Shown: positions 40,461 to 47,413 of the stretch, piece after piece
Numbering within the stretch: position 1 is the first letter of the stretch
How the letters are laid out: each line of letters starts with the position of its first letter
NCBI GenBank assembly: GCA_964464755.1
Contig: CAYXGZ010000002.1
Coordinates: forward strand, 62,001-126,000
DNA: 64,000 bases
From: CAYXGZ01 sp964464755
Lineage (GTDB): Bacteria > Planctomycetota > MHYJ01 > JACPRB01
Direction of reading: 5' to 3'
The notes under the pieces: model-generated
What the model saw: only the letters and a program-made list of their open reading frames with translations
Databases searched by the model: none
Told to the model about the DNA's origin: nothing
Translations under genes and position numbers: made by a program

Positions 40461-41774
40461 ATGGACAACGAACGACCCGCGAGACGCCGCGGGATCCTCT
40501 TCTGGTCCCTGGCCACCCTGGGCCTCCTGGCGGCTGGCCTGCTCGCCGGCCTCGGCTGGATCCACTGGAGCGCGGCCCGCGACTGGGCGGCGTTCCGCGC
40601 AACCCACGAGGCCCGGCTCGCGAAGCTCCGCGCGGTCACGGGCGAGCGCCCGCCGCTCCTCGGCGATCCGACCCCGGGCAACGCCTGGGAGGACTACGAG
40701 CCCGCGCTGGCCTCGATGCGCGCCTCGATGGACGCGGCCGGGATCAGGTACTCGTGGCCGGGACAGGTGTTCGTGGGACGGGCCGACGCAGCGACCACGT
40801 CGAAGGTCCGGGACTTCCTTCCCTCCGTGACGCCCGCGCTGGACCGGATCCGGACCGGGGCCCGGCGGAATCGCGCGCAGTTCAAGGCCGACTGGGAACG
40901 GGGCGCGCAGATGAAGTTCCCGCCCATCATGAACGCGCAGGTGGCCGGCGATCTGCTCCTGCTGTCCTCCCGCCAACGACGGGAGGCGGGCGACGCGTCG
41001 GGCGCCTTGGACGATCTCGGGACCGTCGTCCAGCTGGGAGTCGACGTCGCGGCCTTCCCGAGCCTGACCTGCCTGTCCATGGGCGGCGCCCTGCTGAAGG
41101 CCGCGCTGTCCGAGATCCGGGCGAACCCCGGCGAGCGGGCAAGACTCGGGAGTTTCCTGGCGTATGCCGCCGAGAGGCTGCCCCGGACTTCCGACGTGAT
41201 GGACGCGGAGGGGGCGACCCTGGCCCAGGCCTTCATCAACGAGGACGGGGGGATCTCCCGGTCGCTCGGCTTCAACGTGGAGGCGGACGCGGACGCCAAG
41301 CCGATCCCGCTCTGGTACCTCGCGATGAAGCGCGGGTTCTCGGTCCGGAGGCTGTTCCTCGACACGCTCGACGACCAGCGCAGGCTGGTGGACCTGGTCC
41401 GCCGCGGCGAGTCGCTCGACAACCCGGCGGCCGAGCAGCAGTTCGCCGACGAGGCGCGGCGCTGGGCCTCGGATTCCGGGAACGCCCTGTCCAAGCTGCT
41501 CCTGGCCGGGCTCGGGGCCTCGGACGCCTACCGCCGCGAGGTGCTCGCGCGGATCTGCCTGCTGCAAGCCGGCGACCTGGTCCGCGAGGGCCGCGGGCCC
41601 GGCGACCCCTCGTGGCCCGTGGATCCGTTCAGCCTCAAGCCCCTGGGCTTCCGGGAGGAGGACGGCGTCGTCCGGATCTGGTCGGTGTCGCGGGACGGCG
41701 TCGACAGCCCCACCGGCTCCTGGTCGGCGACGCTGTCGGGCCGGACCGACATCGTCCTCGAGATCCGGCGCTGA
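40461..41774 (+). CDS. Membrane-anchored protein of unknown function
   Basis: A 437-residue protein. A single N-terminal membrane helix (ILFWSLATLGLLAAGLLAGLGW) after a short basic segment is followed by a large helical extracytoplasmic domain with TPR-like alternation (DLLLLSSRQRREAGDASGALDDL). A C-terminal segment ends SLSGRTDIVLEIRR-like (DGVVRIWSVSRDGVDSPTG). This architecture is common in planctomycete hypothetical proteins. A good Shine-Dalgarno site (GAGGGAGG) 10 nt before the ATG fixes the start. Codon use is a little less extreme than in neighbours. Confidence 0.7.
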   Translation: MDNERPARRRGILFWSLATLGLLAAGLLAGLGWIHWSAARDWAAFRATHEARLAKLRAVTGERPPLLGDPTPGNAWEDYEPALASMRASMDAAGIRYSWPGQVFVGRADAATTSKVRDFLPSVTPALDRIRTGARRNRAQFKADWERGAQMKFPPIMNAQVAGDLLLLSSRQRREAGDASGALDDLGTVVQLGVDVAAFPSLTCLSMGGALLKAALSEIRANPGERARLGSFLAYAAERLPRTSDVMDAEGATLAQAFINEDGGISRSLGFNVEADADAKPIPLWYLAMKRGFSVRRLFLDTLDDQRRLVDLVRRGESLDNPAAEQQFADEARRWASDSGNALSKLLLAGLGASDAYRREVLARICLLQAGDLVREGRGPGDPSWPVDPFSLKPLGFREEDGVVRIWSVSRDGVDSPTGSWSATLSGRTDIVLEIRR

Positions 41775-41843
41775 CCCCCGGTTTCGGGATGATTCCCGGT
41801 CCCGCGGATGTTAGGTTCAACACGCGATTTCCCGGAGGTCCGC

Positions 41844-41954
41844 ATGAAGGCGTTCCTGTCCCTGCTCGCCGCCGCGCTGGTCGTCTCCAGCGTGGGCTGC
41901 GTCGAGCCCTCGAAGAACGAGCCGAAGCCCGCTCCCGCCACCGGCGGAAGCTGA
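41844..41954 (+). CDS. Very small lipoprotein
   Basis: A 36-codon gene: ATG preceded by CCCGGAGGTCC (clear Shine-Dalgarno), a hydrophobic run LSLLAAALVVSS, lipobox VGC with Cys19, and a short polar Pro/Lys tail ending TGGS. Small entericidin-like lipoproteins look like this. TTAGGTTC (41811-41818) upstream could be its -10 region. The stop is TGA. Reading through it adds only 12 codons to a second TGA and then UAG, so I treat the first TGA as the stop. Confidence 0.65.
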   Translation: MKAFLSLLAAALVVSSVGCVEPSKNEPKPAPATGGS

Positions 41955-41965
41955 AGCTCGTCGAC

Positions 41966-42061
41966 TCCCCAGCAGCCCGCGCAGGGCAGCTGAGGGAAGT
42001 AGCGCGCGATCTGGACGATCGCGACAGCTTTGCGGGGGGTCGTCCGTCGACGGCCCCCCGC
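41966..42061 (+). ncRNA. Three consecutive hairpins: terminator plus possible structured RNA
   Basis: Downstream of the small lipoprotein the sequence folds into three units. The first is an imperfect stem around GCCC/GGGC at about 41966-41996. The second is a perfect 7-bp stem CGCGATC/GATCGCG with a TGGAC loop (42005-42023). The third is a 13-bp perfect stem with a CGTC loop (42032-42061). The last looks like a terminator, although its tail is only CTTCATTT. Whether the first two are part of a regulatory or small RNA is unknown. Confidence 0.4.
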
Positions 42062-42109
42062 CTTCATTTCCGGACCCCGCGACCCGTGACCGGAGCGGCC
42101 GCGGGCGGG

Positions 42110-42115
42110 TAAGAT
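42110..42115 (+). promoter_or_regulatory. Leaderless -10 box TAAGAT
   Basis: TAAGAT lies exactly 6 nt before the ATG at 42122 and is preceded by GGG. Confidence 0.55.
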
Positions 42116-42121
42116 CCCGCC

Positions 42122-43009
42122 ATGAACTCCGACACCTCCGACCGCGCGGCGGGCTGCCTCCTCGGGCTGGCCCTCGGCGACGCCTGCGGCGCCCCCCACG
42201 AGGGCGGCCCCGCCGAGCGCATCGCCTGGTCCATCCTCGGCCTCGGCTCCGGCGACCTCCTCCGCTGGACCGACGACACCCAGATGGCCGTCGCGCTCGC
42301 CGAGTCCCTCGCCGCCTGCAAGGGCAGCGACCCCGACGACCAGGCCCGCCGCTGGGCCGACGCCTTCGACCCCCTCCGCGGCTACGGCTCCGGCGCTCGC
42401 GCCCTCCTCACCCGCATCAAGGGCGGCCAGCATTGGAAGGAGGCCAACCGCCTCACCTTCCCCGAGGGCTCGCTCGGCAACGGCGCCGCGATGCGCTCCG
42501 CGCCCCTCGGCGTCTGGTACCGCGACGACCCCGTGAAGCTCGACGCCGAGGCCGCCCGCTCCGCCGCCGTCACCCACGCCCATCGCCTCGGCATCGAGGG
42601 CGGCCGCCTCATCGCCCGCGCCGTCGCCATGGCGATGACGGAGGGCGTCGACCTCGTCACCCTGCGCGAGTCCTGCCGCGAGCCCGAGTACCAGCGCCGC
42701 ATCGACGACGCCGAGGGCCTCCTCGGCGGCGAGCCGACGGCCCTCGAGGTCCGCCGCGTCCTCGGCGCCCGCGTCGTGGCGCTCGACTCGACCGTCACCG
42801 CCGTCTACGCGTACCTGCGCTACGGCACGGACTTCGAGGACCTCATGCGCTTCGTGATCTCGCTCGGCGGCGACACCGACACGATCGGCGCGATGGCCGG
42901 CGGCATCTACGGCGCCGCGCGCGGCGTCGCGGGACTGCCGACGGAGCTCCTCGAGCGCCTCGAGGACCGGGCGCGCATCGAGGCCGCGGGCCGGGCGCTC
43001 GTCGCCTAG
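42122..43009 (+). CDS. ADP-ribosylglycohydrolase family protein
   Basis: A 295-residue all-alpha hydrolase of the DraG/ARH family. GLALGDACGAPHE is the first conserved motif. WTDDTQMAVALAES supplies Mg-binding Asp residues, and SLGGDTDTIGAMAGGIYGA is the C-terminal double-Asp motif that completes the binuclear metal site. It should remove ADP-ribose from a modified target or metabolite. No partner ADP-ribosyltransferase is visible in the window. It is followed after one base by the MFS gene, so the two are probably co-transcribed. Confidence 0.92.
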   Translation: MNSDTSDRAAGCLLGLALGDACGAPHEGGPAERIAWSILGLGSGDLLRWTDDTQMAVALAESLAACKGSDPDDQARRWADAFDPLRGYGSGARALLTRIKGGQHWKEANRLTFPEGSLGNGAAMRSAPLGVWYRDDPVKLDAEAARSAAVTHAHRLGIEGGRLIARAVAMAMTEGVDLVTLRESCREPEYQRRIDDAEGLLGGEPTALEVRRVLGARVVALDSTVTAVYAYLRYGTDFEDLMRFVISLGGDTDTIGAMAGGIYGAARGVAGLPTELLERLEDRARIEAAGRALVA

Positions 43010-43010
43010 G

Positions 43011-44204
43011 GTGAAGGGCTTCTTCCGCGGGCTCGGCCCGAACGTCACCGCCCTCGGCCTGGCGAGCTTCTTCACCGACATCGCCTCGGAGATGGCCTTC
43101 CCGCTGCTCCCGCGCTTCATCACCGGGACGCTGAAGGCCGACGAGCGCATGCTCGGCGTCGTCGAGGGCTCCGCCAACGCGCTGTCCTCGCTGCTGCGCA
43201 TCGCCTCGGGCTGGATGAGCGACCGCTTCCGCCGCCGCAAGATCTTCATCGTGGTCGGCTACGGCATCGCGGCCGTCGCGCGCCCCTTCTACGCCCTGGC
43301 GACGTCGGCCTGGCACGTCTTCGGGATCCGGATGACGGACCGCTTCGGCAAGGGCTTCCGGCTCGCGGCCCGCGACGCGCTCATCGCGGACTCCTGCGAA
43401 CCCTGGGCGCGGGGCAAGGCCTTCGGCTTCCAGCACGCGCTCGACAACGCGGGCGCCGCCCTCGGCGGTCTGCTCGCGGGCCTGCTGCTCTGGGCCGGGA
43501 TGACCGACCGGCGGATCTTCCTCTGGACCGCGATCCCCGCCGCCGCGGTGATGGCCGTCGTCGTGCTCCGCGTGCGCGACGTCCCGGCGAAGTCGACGGC
43601 CCCCGCGGCGCCCCTGCGCTTCCGCTCGCTCGGGCGCGACTTCGGCTGGTTCCTCGCGCTCGCGACGCTCTTCACGCTGGGCAACTCGTCGGACATCTTC
43701 ATCCTGCACCGGGCCTCGCAGTGCGGCGTGGGGCCGGCCTGGATCCCGGTGGTCTGGACCGCGCTCGGCCTGATGCGCGCCGCGGCCGCGATCCCGGCCG
43801 GCATGCTCTCCGACCGCATCGGCCGCTCGCGCTGCATCGTCGCGGGCTGGATCGTCTACGCCCTGGCCTACGCGGGCTTCGCGGTCGCCGCCGGGCCGCT
43901 GGCCTTCGTGCTGCTCGTCGGCCTCTACGGGCTGTACTACGCGCTCGCCGAGAGCGTGCTCCGCGCCGTCGTGGCCGACCTCGTGCCCGAGGACTCGCGC
44001 GGGACGGCGTACGGGATGTACCACTTCTGCGTGGGGGTCGCGGCCCTGCCCGCGAGCCTGGGATTCGGATGGATCTACGCGACGTGGGGGGCGAAGGCCG
44101 CCTTCAGCAGCGGCGCCGCGATCGCGGTGCTCTCGGCCCTGCTCTGGATGATCGCCCGACCGGGCGGCCGTCACTCGCCTCAGCCGGTCCGTCCCTCGGT
44201 GTAG
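43011..44204 (+). CDS. MFS transporter
   Basis: A 397-residue, about 12-helix major facilitator. The loop 2-3 motif GWMSDRFRRRKIF is the MFS-specific signature, with a second such loop at GMLSDRIGRSR. LASFFTDIASEMAFPLLPRF and RMTDRFGKGFRLAARDALIAD match the MFS group annotated as putative drug/arabinose-type exporters; the substrate is unknown. A GTG start follows the previous stop (TAGGGTG). The 3' end overlaps the opposite-strand selenoprotein gene by 25 nt, the largest convergent overlap here. Confidence 0.88.
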   Translation: MKGFFRGLGPNVTALGLASFFTDIASEMAFPLLPRFITGTLKADERMLGVVEGSANALSSLLRIASGWMSDRFRRRKIFIVVGYGIAAVARPFYALATSAWHVFGIRMTDRFGKGFRLAARDALIADSCEPWARGKAFGFQHALDNAGAALGGLLAGLLLWAGMTDRRIFLWTAIPAAAVMAVVVLRVRDVPAKSTAPAAPLRFRSLGRDFGWFLALATLFTLGNSSDIFILHRASQCGVGPAWIPVVWTALGLMRAAAAIPAGMLSDRIGRSRCIVAGWIVYALAYAGFAVAAGPLAFVLLVGLYGLYYALAESVLRAVVADLVPEDSRGTAYGMYHFCVGVAALPASLGFGWIYATWGAKAAFSSGAAIAVLSALLWMIARPGGRHSPQPVRPSV

Positions 44205-44692
44205 ACCTCGGCCGCGATGCGCTCGAGGCGCTCCCGGATCGGGCCGGAGTCCGGCTCGCCGCCCGCGCTCCAGCGCTCGAGGAAGGGGCCGGGCCGCCAG
44301 TACCCCTTGAAGGAGCCGGTGATCCGGCCGTCGGGATCGACGAGGAAGTGCCGCACGTTGCCGCCGCCGGAGCCGTCCTTGCAGCCCGCGATCTGCGCGG
44401 CGGGGTAGCTGGGCCGGCCGTGGTAGAGGCCGGGCACCTGGTTGGTCCAGCAGAGGATGCGGCCCGCGAGCGCGCGGCGCACGTCCGGATCGGCGAGGGT
44501 CCCCGTCGCCAGCGCGTGGGCGGCGAGTCAGCACTTCCCGTCGAGGTCGCCGAGGATCGAGAGGACGTAGAGGCCGCGGCCGGAGGCGCGGGCCTCGGCG
44601 AGGGCGGCGTCGAGGTCGCGGTGCCAGCGGGGGGTCGTCGCGCAGCCCGCGAGGAGGAGGAGCCCGACCGGGCTCCAGGCCGCTAGCCTCAC
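44180..44692 (-). CDS. Thioredoxin-like lipoprotein with in-frame UGA (Cys-Sec)
   Basis: Starting at GTG 44692 and reading UGA codon 55 (44528-44530) as selenocysteine gives 170 residues. The lipobox is LLLLAGC (Cys17). The thioredoxin-like part runs DLDAALAEARASGRGLYVLSILGDLDGKC-U and continues after the UGA with LADPDVRRALAGRILCWTNQ, VRHFLVDPDGRITGSFKGYW and a C-terminal helix. This order of helix, strand, redox dipeptide, helix, strand, 'DPDG' turn is that of secreted thioredoxin-fold proteins, so the UGA lies where the redox residue is expected. The GTG overlaps the TGA of the upstream selenoprotein gene (GTGA). Without recoding the fold would be cut after its second strand. Confidence 0.75.
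44492..44510 (-). promoter_or_regulatory. Candidate bacterial SECIS hairpin (codon 55 of the 44180-44692 gene)
   Basis: On the transcript GGCGA pairs with UCGCC; one bulged C and two further G-C pairs close a GGAC loop. The loop begins 26 nt after the UGA. Confidence 0.5.
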
Positions 44693-45570
44693 GAGAACTC
44701 CCGGCCGTACGAGGCGGAGCGGACGGCCTCGAGGCGTTCCTTGAGGGGCACGCCGATGAGGGGCACGACGTCGACGTGGACCTGCGAGAGCAGGCCGAGC
44801 ATGGCGTGCTGGCGGCGGATCGCGGACTGGACGTGCGGCTTGGCCATCTCGGCGGGGTTCGCGGCGGCGAGGCGCTCCTGCTCGGCGCGGACTTCCTTGG
44901 CCCGGGCCGCGTGGGCGGACACGGCGCCCTCGATCTTGAGGGAGAGCGCGAACTTCAGCTCCTCGACGAGGCGCTCGGGGCGGAACCAGCCGCGGATGAC
45001 GTGGAGGATCTTGCCGTCCGGGCCGGCGACGTAGACGACGGCGTTGTCGCCGCCGCCGCCCTCGGGGTAGAGCTCGAGCTCCTCCGGCTTCCAGGCGGGC
45101 TGGGGGACCTCGGCGCCGCCGGAGCGGCCGCCGGGGTTGTGGTTGAACCAAGCGGCGACGAACTTCGAGTTGACCAGGTCCACGACGCGGTCGTCGGCGA
45201 AGCTCACGCTACGCGCGAGGTGGCCGGCCTGTCAGACGTAGCCGCCGAGGTCGCCGATCGTCGAGAAGACGAGGAGGGGTTTGGATTCGGTCTTCGCGGC
45301 CGCGAGGGCCGCGTCGAGGTCGGTCTTCCAGCGGGGCTCGGTGAGGAGCTTGAGGACGCGCTCGAGGCGGGCCTTCTCGTCGCCGTCGGCGGAGGCGAGG
45401 GCGCGGCGGATCGCGGCGACGGCGGGGCGGCCGATGGCGGCGAGGGCCTCCTCGGCCTCGTCGCGGGCGGCGATGGATTCGGCGCCGAGGGCGGCGAGGT
45501 GGCGGGCGATCGCGGGGTCCTCCTGGGCCGGGGCCTGGAGGAGGGCGGCGAGGACGAGTAGCGTCTTCAT
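44689..45570 (-). CDS. Secreted HEAT plus thioredoxin-like protein with in-frame UGA (Sec)
   Basis: ATG 45570 to TGA 44689 gives 293 residues with UGA codon 113 (45232-45234) read as selenocysteine. Signal peptide MKTLLVLAALLQAPAQ; a HEAT-like helical segment (IARHLAALGAESIAARDEAEEALAAIG); then the thioredoxin-like core WKTDLDAALAAAKTESKPLLVFSTIGDLGGYV-U, continuing HLARSVSFADDRVVDLVNSKFVAAW and VVYVAGPDGKILHVIRGW. The residue before Sec is Val, whereas the three sister proteins have Cys. A long C-terminal helical tail follows. It is divergent from the selenoprotein gene at 45648 and coupled by GTGA to the one downstream. Function unknown; an envelope redox enzyme is likely. Confidence 0.75.
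45203..45219 (-). promoter_or_regulatory. Candidate bacterial SECIS hairpin (codon 113 of the 44689-45570 gene)
   Basis: On the transcript CUCGCG pairs with CGUGAG (one G-U) around a CGUAG loop. The loop begins 19 nt after the UGA and contains the GU expected of bacterial SECIS loops. Confidence 0.5.
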
Positions 45571-45617
45571 GCGTGCTTGGACGCGCGCCGCGGCGGCCGG
45601 GTTCGCGCTTCCGACAA

Positions 45618-45623
45618 TATTCT
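45618..45623 (+). promoter_or_regulatory. -10-like box TATTCT between divergent selenoprotein genes
   Basis: TATTCT within ACAATATTCTC is the only AT-rich spot in the 77-bp divergent region. It lies 24 nt upstream of the GTG at 45648; the same AT core could serve the opposite strand. Confidence 0.35.
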
Positions 45624-45647
45624 CCCCCGGGACGCGTTCTGGGGGCG

Positions 45648-46739
45648 GTGAAATCCGCCGCGCTGGCCATCTTGTCGCTGCTCGCCGTCGGCCAGGACGG
45701 CGAGGAGGCCCGGCTGCTGGCGAGGTACCGGGAGTGCCGGCCGTCGGACGACTCGCTGCGCTTCTACCGGCTGGACTGGGCGGCGGATCTCGCGGCGGCG
45801 AAGGCCCGGGCGGCGAAGGAGCGGCGGCCGGTGTTCTTCATCGCGGTGACGAACATCAGCGGGCCGGACACGTTCTTCACGGGGCACTGCTGAGCGTCGG
45901 CGGATCTCGTGAGGGGCGGGCCCCTCTCCCATCCGGACGTGGTCAAGGTCCTCGAGCCGTTCGTGGTCGCCGCGTGGAACGGGCGGCGGCCGGAGGACAT
46001 GCCGCCGGACGTCGCGGAGGCCTGGAGGCGGGCGGATCCGGAGCCGCACAACATCAGCTGCATCGTGCTGGATCCCGACGGCAAGTTCGTGCGGGCGTTC
46101 TGGCCGATGCCGGGCTTCGAGCCCGGGCGGCGGCCGGGTCCCGGGGGCCGGGATCCGTTCGATGCGGACTCGATGGCGAAGGGCGTGCTGGCGGAGCTCG
46201 AGAAGGCGGCGGCGGGGCTGCCGAAGCCGGCGGCTCCGAAGGCGACGCTGTCGCTGCCCACGGCGGCGGGTAGGGGAGTTCGGGTGCTCTTCAGCCTGAA
46301 GACGGAGCAGCGCGGGCCGGCCAACTACCGGGCGCCGGTGGTGGAGGCGGCGGCGTTCGGGGAGCGGGAGCGGAAGGCGCTGGCGCGGTCGGCGGAGGCG
46401 CGGGAGGTCGCGGCGTCGGAGTTGGCGGCCTGGCTGGGGCAGATCTATCCGCCTGCGATCATGGACTCGAGCGGGGAGCCGCCGGCGCCGAAGGGGACGC
46501 TGAAGCTGGAGCCCCTGGCTGGCAACAAGGCGCGGCTGAAGGGTCGCGTGGAATTCACGATGGACGACCGGGCGCGGACGACGTACTCGATCGAGCTGGA
46601 GGGGCTGCTGACGTACTCGGGCGACGAGCCGGCGACGCTGCGGGCGGCGTTCGAGGGCCGTTACCCGAAGGCGGGCCCGCCGGGCGCGCGTGCGCTGGAG
46701 TACTCGATCCGGGGGGTGTTGGAGTCAACCCCCGACTAA
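45648..46739 (+). CDS. Secreted thioredoxin-like protein with in-frame UGA (Cys-Sec) and C-terminal beta domain
   Basis: GTG 45648 to TAA 46739 gives 363 residues with UGA codon 82 (45891-45893) as selenocysteine. An N-terminal hydrophobic signal (ALAILSLLAVGQ) precedes the thioredoxin-like core DWAADLAAAKARAAKERRPVFFIAVTNISG, ending TGHC-U. After the UGA the fold continues with LSHPDVVKVLEPFVVAAWNG and CIVLDPDGKFVRAFWPMPGF, exactly the order seen in the sister genes. From about residue 205 a beta-rich domain follows (VRVLFSLKTEQRG, TLKLEPLAGNKARLKGRVEFTM, YSIELEGLLTYSGD). The GTG lacks a strong ribosome site; the signal peptide begins right there. Splitting at the UGA would leave two meaningless halves. 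Confidence 0.78.
45911..45926 (+). promoter_or_regulatory. Candidate bacterial SECIS hairpin (codon 82 of the 45648-46739 gene)
   Basis: GAGGGG pairs perfectly with CCCCUC around a CGGG loop that begins 24 nt after the UGA. Confidence 0.5.
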
Positions 46740-47413
46740 TCCGTCCTCTCCACAACCGCCGGCCGGCAGCGGAGGCGAAGGCGGCGGCCCGAGTCGTCCG
46801 CGAATTCCAGCACCGCCCAGGCTTCCGAGCCCGCCGCCGACGCCGGACCCTCCGGCATCTTGATCGCCGGCTTCCAGACCCGCCCCGGCGAGAGCTCGTA
46901 CACCGGGTCCGGATCCAGCTTCGTCCCCGTCGCCTTCACGTCCGCCACCGTCCCGCCCGCCGCCATCCGCGCCCGCGCGATCCGGATCGTCGAGGTCGCC
47001 GCCCCGCCATTGCGCAGCTCCCAGACCGTGCTCACGAACGTCCGCGAGGCCTCCGGCCCCGCCTGCCACGCGAAGGAGTGCAGCAGCGTGATCCGCACCT
47101 CGCCGATCGTCCCCTCGGTCGGGAGGCGCTCGAGATTCGCCGCCGCGATCCGCTCCAGCGCGCTCTCCAGCCGCGCCCGCACCTCCGCGTCCGTCGCGGC
47201 CGCCACCCGCCGCGCCAGCTCCCCCTCGACCGGCGGTCCCAGCCCGGCCAGCTCGCGCTCCGCCTGCTCCCGCTCCTCCAGGCTCCCGCCCGCCAGGATC
47301 TCCACCAGCTCCGCGATCCGGTCCGGCGCCGGAGGCGGCGCCGAGGGAGTTGGAGTCTCCACCGGGGCCGCGCAGCCCGCCAGCAGCAGCAGCAGAGCGA
47401 GCGCCCGCCTCAT
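46736..47413 (-). CDS. Lipoprotein of unknown function with HEAT-like helices
   Basis: A 225-residue lipoprotein: RALALLLLLAGCAA is the signal and lipobox. A Pro-rich spacer leads into a helical part (IAELVEILAGGSLEEREQAERELAGLGPPVEGELARRV, HEAT-like), followed by a beta domain (EVRITLLHSFAW, TFVSTVWELRNGG, WAVLEFADDSGRRLRLR). The same HEAT-then-beta layout occurs in other secreted proteins here (51379, 52623). The ATG overlaps the helicase stop (ATGA), so it is coupled to lhr although the functions seem unrelated. It converges on the 45648-46739 gene with 4 nt overlap. Confidence 0.72.
   Translation of the reverse strand: MRRALALLLLLAGCAAPVETPTPSAPPPAPDRIAELVEILAGGSLEEREQAERELAGLGPPVEGELARRVAAATDAEVRARLESALERIAAANLERLPTEGTIGEVRITLLHSFAWQAGPEASRTFVSTVWELRNGGAATSTIRIARARMAAGGTVADVKATGTKLDPDPVYELSPGRVWKPAIKMPEGPASAAGSEAWAVLEFADDSGRRLRLRCRPAVVERTD

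Noticed and set aside
41952..41993. TGA codons of the small lipoprotein as Sec
   Set aside because: Reading through adds a low-complexity tail with a second TGA and then TAG; there is no Cys context and no domain.
44180..44182. Final TGA of the 44180-44692 gene as a further Sec codon
   Set aside because: A GGUC-loop hairpin follows, but the read-through frame meets another TGA three codons later and then runs antisense to the MFS gene without sense. It also shows that such hairpins occur by chance here.
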